From Oscillospiraceae bacterium (GTDB lineage Bacteria; Bacillota; Clostridia; Oscillospirales; Oscillospiraceae), in assembly GCA_902775105.1 (NCBI GenBank), contig CACYLC010000013.1, positions 1 through 32,850 on the forward strand: a stretch of DNA of 32,850 bases, written 5' to 3'. The position numbers were made by a program, and so were the translations under genes. Positions 30,559-32,850 of the stretch are shown here, piece by piece (position 1 is the stretch's first letter; every line of letters begins with the position of its first letter). The notes under the pieces are model-generated. The model was not told where the DNA came from, made no database searches, and saw nothing but the letters and a program-made list of their open reading frames with translations.

Positions 30559-31860
30559 TTAATATAAGACCTCCGTTCCGAAGAGCCCCTCGGTGAGCAG
30601 CCGGAACCGGCCGCCGGAGCATTCCTCAACGGCGCCGTTCACCGCCAGCATGGTCAGATTGGCCGAGGCCAGACCGGCGTTCAGCCCGGTGGCGGCGATG
30701 AGCGCTTCCACTGTGGCAGGGCCGGGAATCAGCGCCTTGAGCAGCGCCTTTTCCTCCTCTGTCCAGCGGTCGGAAGTGTCTAATAACTCAATATAGCGGG
30801 AGTTTGGTAACGTGTCAACCCTTTTTTCCGGCAAATCTGCTGTTTCCGCTCGGGGCGCGGCGGATTTTTTCTCGGCTTGAGCGGAGGTCGCCGCCGGATC
30901 GGGACGGGGAGAGGTACGCTTTTTGCCCGGGATATGCACCACACGCCAGCGGGTGAAGTCCGGCTCTCTTTTCTGTGGAGGGAGGAGATAGGAATAGCGG
31001 CTCAAAATGTCCCCCGCAGAGAGGACGGGAGCGGCCAGCCCCTGTCGCAGCAGCTCGTTGGTGCCTGCCGACATGGGGGAGCTTAAATTGGCGGGGATGG
31101 CAAAGACATCCTTTCCCTGCTCCGCAGCGAGGCTGGCCACGCCCAGTGTGCCGCTCCGCTCCCCTGCCTCCACGCAGAGCACACCCACGGCAAGGCCGCA
31201 GAGAATCGTGTTCCTCCGGCGGAAGTAGGCGCCCTTGTGGGAGGTTCCGGGCGGGTTTTCGCTGACGATAGCGCCCACAGCGGCCACATCCTCCAGCAGA
31301 CGGCGGTTTCCCTCTGTGTCATAATAGGGCACATCCACCCCGCCTGCCACCAAGCAGACCAGCGGCCCTCCGCCCAGCAGGGCGCCGAGGACTGCATTTT
31401 CGTCACAGCCGCCCACAATTCCGGTGGCCACCACGCCGCCGGAGCGGGTAACGTCTCTGGCAAAATCATTGGCATTTTTTACACCGTAGGGCGTGGCTCT
31501 CCGGGTGCCTGCGAAGGCAATGACCGCCCGCTCGTCAAAGCGAACCATCTTCCCCCGGAGATAGAGCACCAGCGGCGGCGTCTCGATGTTGCGCAGGCGC
31601 TCGGGAAAATCGGTGTCGTGATAGGTGAGAATGCGGATGTTCCGACTATCGCACCGAGCCATGATCTGCTCTGCGGCGGTGACGGACTTGTCCCGCAAAA
31701 GGGCACGCTGTCGGGGTGAGAGGCTCTCCATGCGCTCATACTCCTCCGGGTCGGCAAAATAGGCCTGCTCCGGAGAGCCGAAATGACAAAATACCTGCCA
31801 CGCATCGGCAGGCTCCAGCAGATCAGTCAGCCACAGCCAGTATTTGACGTTTGTCACCAT
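30559..31860 (-). CDS. dprA: DNA-processing protein DprA
   Basis: This 433-aa single-strand DNA-binding protein loads RecA during transformation. An N-terminal SAM-like/HhH region is followed by the Rossmann DNA_processg_A fold with FAGTRRATPYG, LVAGGVDVPYYDTEGNR, IVSENPPGTSHKGAYFRRRN and GVLCVEAGERSGT. The usual (S)GxARGID motif reads GIVGGCDENAV here, so the DNA/RNA-binding loop is divergent. A C-terminal winged-helix domain lies at about 375-425. The ATG at 31860 has a GAGAGGTG site and lies 14 bp after trmH. Other competence genes are not in this window. Confidence 0.9.
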   Translation of the reverse strand: MVTNVKYWLWLTDLLEPADAWQVFCHFGSPEQAYFADPEEYERMESLSPRQRALLRDKSVTAAEQIMARCDSRNIRILTYHDTDFPERLRNIETPPLVLYLRGKMVRFDERAVIAFAGTRRATPYGVKNANDFARDVTRSGGVVATGIVGGCDENAVLGALLGGGPLVCLVAGGVDVPYYDTEGNRRLLEDVAAVGAIVSENPPGTSHKGAYFRRRNTILCGLAVGVLCVEAGERSGTLGVASLAAEQGKDVFAIPANLSSPMSAGTNELLRQGLAAPVLSAGDILSRYSYLLPPQKREPDFTRWRVVHIPGKKRTSPRPDPAATSAQAEKKSAAPRAETADLPEKRVDTLPNSRYIELLDTSDRWTEEEKALLKALIPGPATVEALIAATGLNAGLASANLTMLAVNGAVEECSGGRFRLLTEGLFGTEVLY

Positions 31861-31874
31861 ATCATACACCTCTC

Positions 31875-32642
31875 TTATCTCCGGTATAACTCCCACAGCA
31901 CCACAGCGGCTGCAGCTGCAGCGTTGAGGGATTCGCACTTTGATTCCATAGGGATCTTCCACGTCCGGCAGCAGAGCCTCAACACCTCATCAGAGATGCC
32001 GTTACCCTCGTTGCCGATGACCACAGCGGCAGGGCCTCCGTCGTAGCTGCGGAGGTCTACTGTATCCTCCCGCAGGCAGGTGCCGTAGAGCGGGATATTT
32101 GCCTCGTTCAGCGCCTTTGCCAACATCTCCGGCTCCGACTCCCATACCGGCAGGCGGAAGGCGGCTCCCATGGTGGCCCGTACCGTCTTGCTGTGCCACG
32201 GGTCAGCGCAGCTGCGGGTCAGAATCAGGCCGTCCGTCCCAAAGGCGTCTGCCGTGCGCCAGATGGTACCCACGTTGCCCGGGTCCTGCAAGCCGTCCAG
32301 CACCAGATAGCGGCTCCCGGTCAGCTTGCCGGGCAGCTGTGTCCGGGGCTGACGGCAGAGAAAGAGCAGTCCCTGAGGCGTCTTGGCGGGAGAGAGGGCG
32401 CTCATCAGCCCCTCCGGCACCTGAACAGCTCGGACGCCCCGGGGAAACTGCTGCGGACGTCGGTCAGGAGTAAAGAGGACGGTCTGGATATCCGCCCCCC
32501 AGCGGAGAGCCTCTTCATAGAGCTTGACGCCGTCGCAGAGGAACAGCCCTGTCTCCCGGCGGTAAGCTCTGTCCTTTTCCAGCTTGCGGATTTGAGACAC
32601 CAGCGGGTTTGTGCGGCTGGTAATAACTTCGATGTGGCTCAT
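31875..32642 (-). CDS. TrmH/SpoU-family RNA 2'-O-methyltransferase
   Basis: This 255-aa methyltransferase of the SPOUT class probably acts on rRNA or tRNA. The N-terminal substrate-binding region has TSRTNPLVSQIRKLEK with RRETGLFLCDGVKL. The knotted C-terminal domain carries DPGNVGTIWRTADAFG, VVIGNEGNGISDEVL and the final SLNAAAAAAVVLWELYR, all family motifs. The target nucleotide is not readable. It is the first gene of the trmH-dprA-topA-trmFO-plsX-rnc run, with a promoter about 40 bp upstream. Confidence 0.92.
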   Translation of the reverse strand: MSHIEVITSRTNPLVSQIRKLEKDRAYRRETGLFLCDGVKLYEEALRWGADIQTVLFTPDRRPQQFPRGVRAVQVPEGLMSALSPAKTPQGLLFLCRQPRTQLPGKLTGSRYLVLDGLQDPGNVGTIWRTADAFGTDGLILTRSCADPWHSKTVRATMGAAFRLPVWESEPEMLAKALNEANIPLYGTCLREDTVDLRSYDGGPAAVVIGNEGNGISDEVLRLCCRTWKIPMESKCESLNAAAAAAVVLWELYRR

Positions 32643-32683
32643 TTTCTGGCTCCTCCGGGGCGATTGGAATGGTATAATATCGC

Positions 32684-32712
32684 ATTATAACACAAGTAAT
32701 TTGCCTTTTCCA
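32684..32712 (-). promoter_or_regulatory. promoter of the trmH-dprA-topA run
   Basis: On the minus strand TGGAAA (32707-32712), a 17-bp spacer and TATAAT (32684-32689). A second, inverted TATAAT lies at 32673-32678. Confidence 0.6.
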
Positions 32713-32735
32713 TAAAATGGGCCTCATTTCCCGTT

Positions 32736-32764
32736 TTGCCCCCAAGTTTAAAAGGTTCTATAAT
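32736..32764 (+). promoter_or_regulatory. outward sigma-A promoter near the window end
   Basis: TTGCCC (32736-32741), a 17-bp spacer and TATAAT (32759-32764), pointing out of the window. Predicted start near 32771. Confidence 0.55.
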
Positions 32765-32772
32765 AAATGTTG

Positions 32773-32805
32773 GGGTCGGGTGTACAGACACCCGACCCTG
32801 TTTTT
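32773..32805 (+). terminator. hairpin with T-tract right at the predicted transcript start
   Basis: An 11-bp perfect stem (GGGTCGGGTGT with ACACCCGACCC, ACAG loop) is followed by TGTTTTTG on the plus strand. It begins about 8 bp after the -10 box above. The minus side has no U-tract. Confidence 0.65.
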
Positions 32806-32850
32806 GAAAAAAGAGTAGAGCATAAAGAAGAAATCCTTTAGAATAGAAGT

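Overview
The window looks like a chromosomal segment of a high-GC gut-type Clostridia (Oscillospiraceae/Flavonifractor-like). I infer this from gene content and order (dprA-topA-trmFO-plsX-rnc, SecG, type I AroD, a GerMN lipoprotein, an ECF-type BioY), strong AGGAGG-type ribosome sites and sigma-A-like promoters. The genus is inference only. No rRNA, tRNA, CRISPR array, IS transposase or integrase was recognised, and no gene-free stretch exceeds 300 bases.

Layout. 1-4.5 kb (minus strand): a CorC/CNNM-type membrane protein, a 97-aa hypothetical protein, and a three-gene operon encoding a response regulator, a sensor kinase and a GerMN lipoprotein. 4.6-6.8 kb (plus): a secreted, C-terminally anchored 5'-nucleotidase/metallophosphatase, divergent from that operon, followed by two terminator hairpins. 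6.9-11.0 kb (minus): pgi and a Ca2+-type P-ATPase.

11.1-20.4 kb (minus): a compact, apparently intact phage head-tail morphogenesis cassette of 13 genes: TerS, TerL, portal, scaffold, coat, two connectors, tail completion, tail tube, chaperones G and T, tape measure, and one distal tail protein. It sits directly between ordinary chromosomal genes. It has no integrase, repressor, replication, lysis or receptor-binding genes. Its only visible promoter carries a LexA/SOS-box-like palindrome over the -10. Its chaperone gene ends in an in-frame CCCTTTT slippery heptamer that joins the next frame, as in lambda G/GT. It is either a decayed siphovirus prophage or a domesticated particle-forming (gene-transfer-agent-like) locus, and is the most interesting part of the window.

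20.5-24.9 kb: bioY (plus) under a BirA-type operator, a DUF1284 protein, a 41-aa conserved-looking microprotein, secG, aroD and aroE (minus), and a Bax-inhibitor-1 family membrane protein (plus). 24.9-32.6 kb (minus): a long housekeeping run transcribed as trmH/spoU-dprA-topA-trmFO-plsX-rnc, with a REP-like pair of inverted hairpins inserted between trmFO and plsX. The last 200 bases hold divergent promoters and a hairpin placed right at a predicted transcription start.
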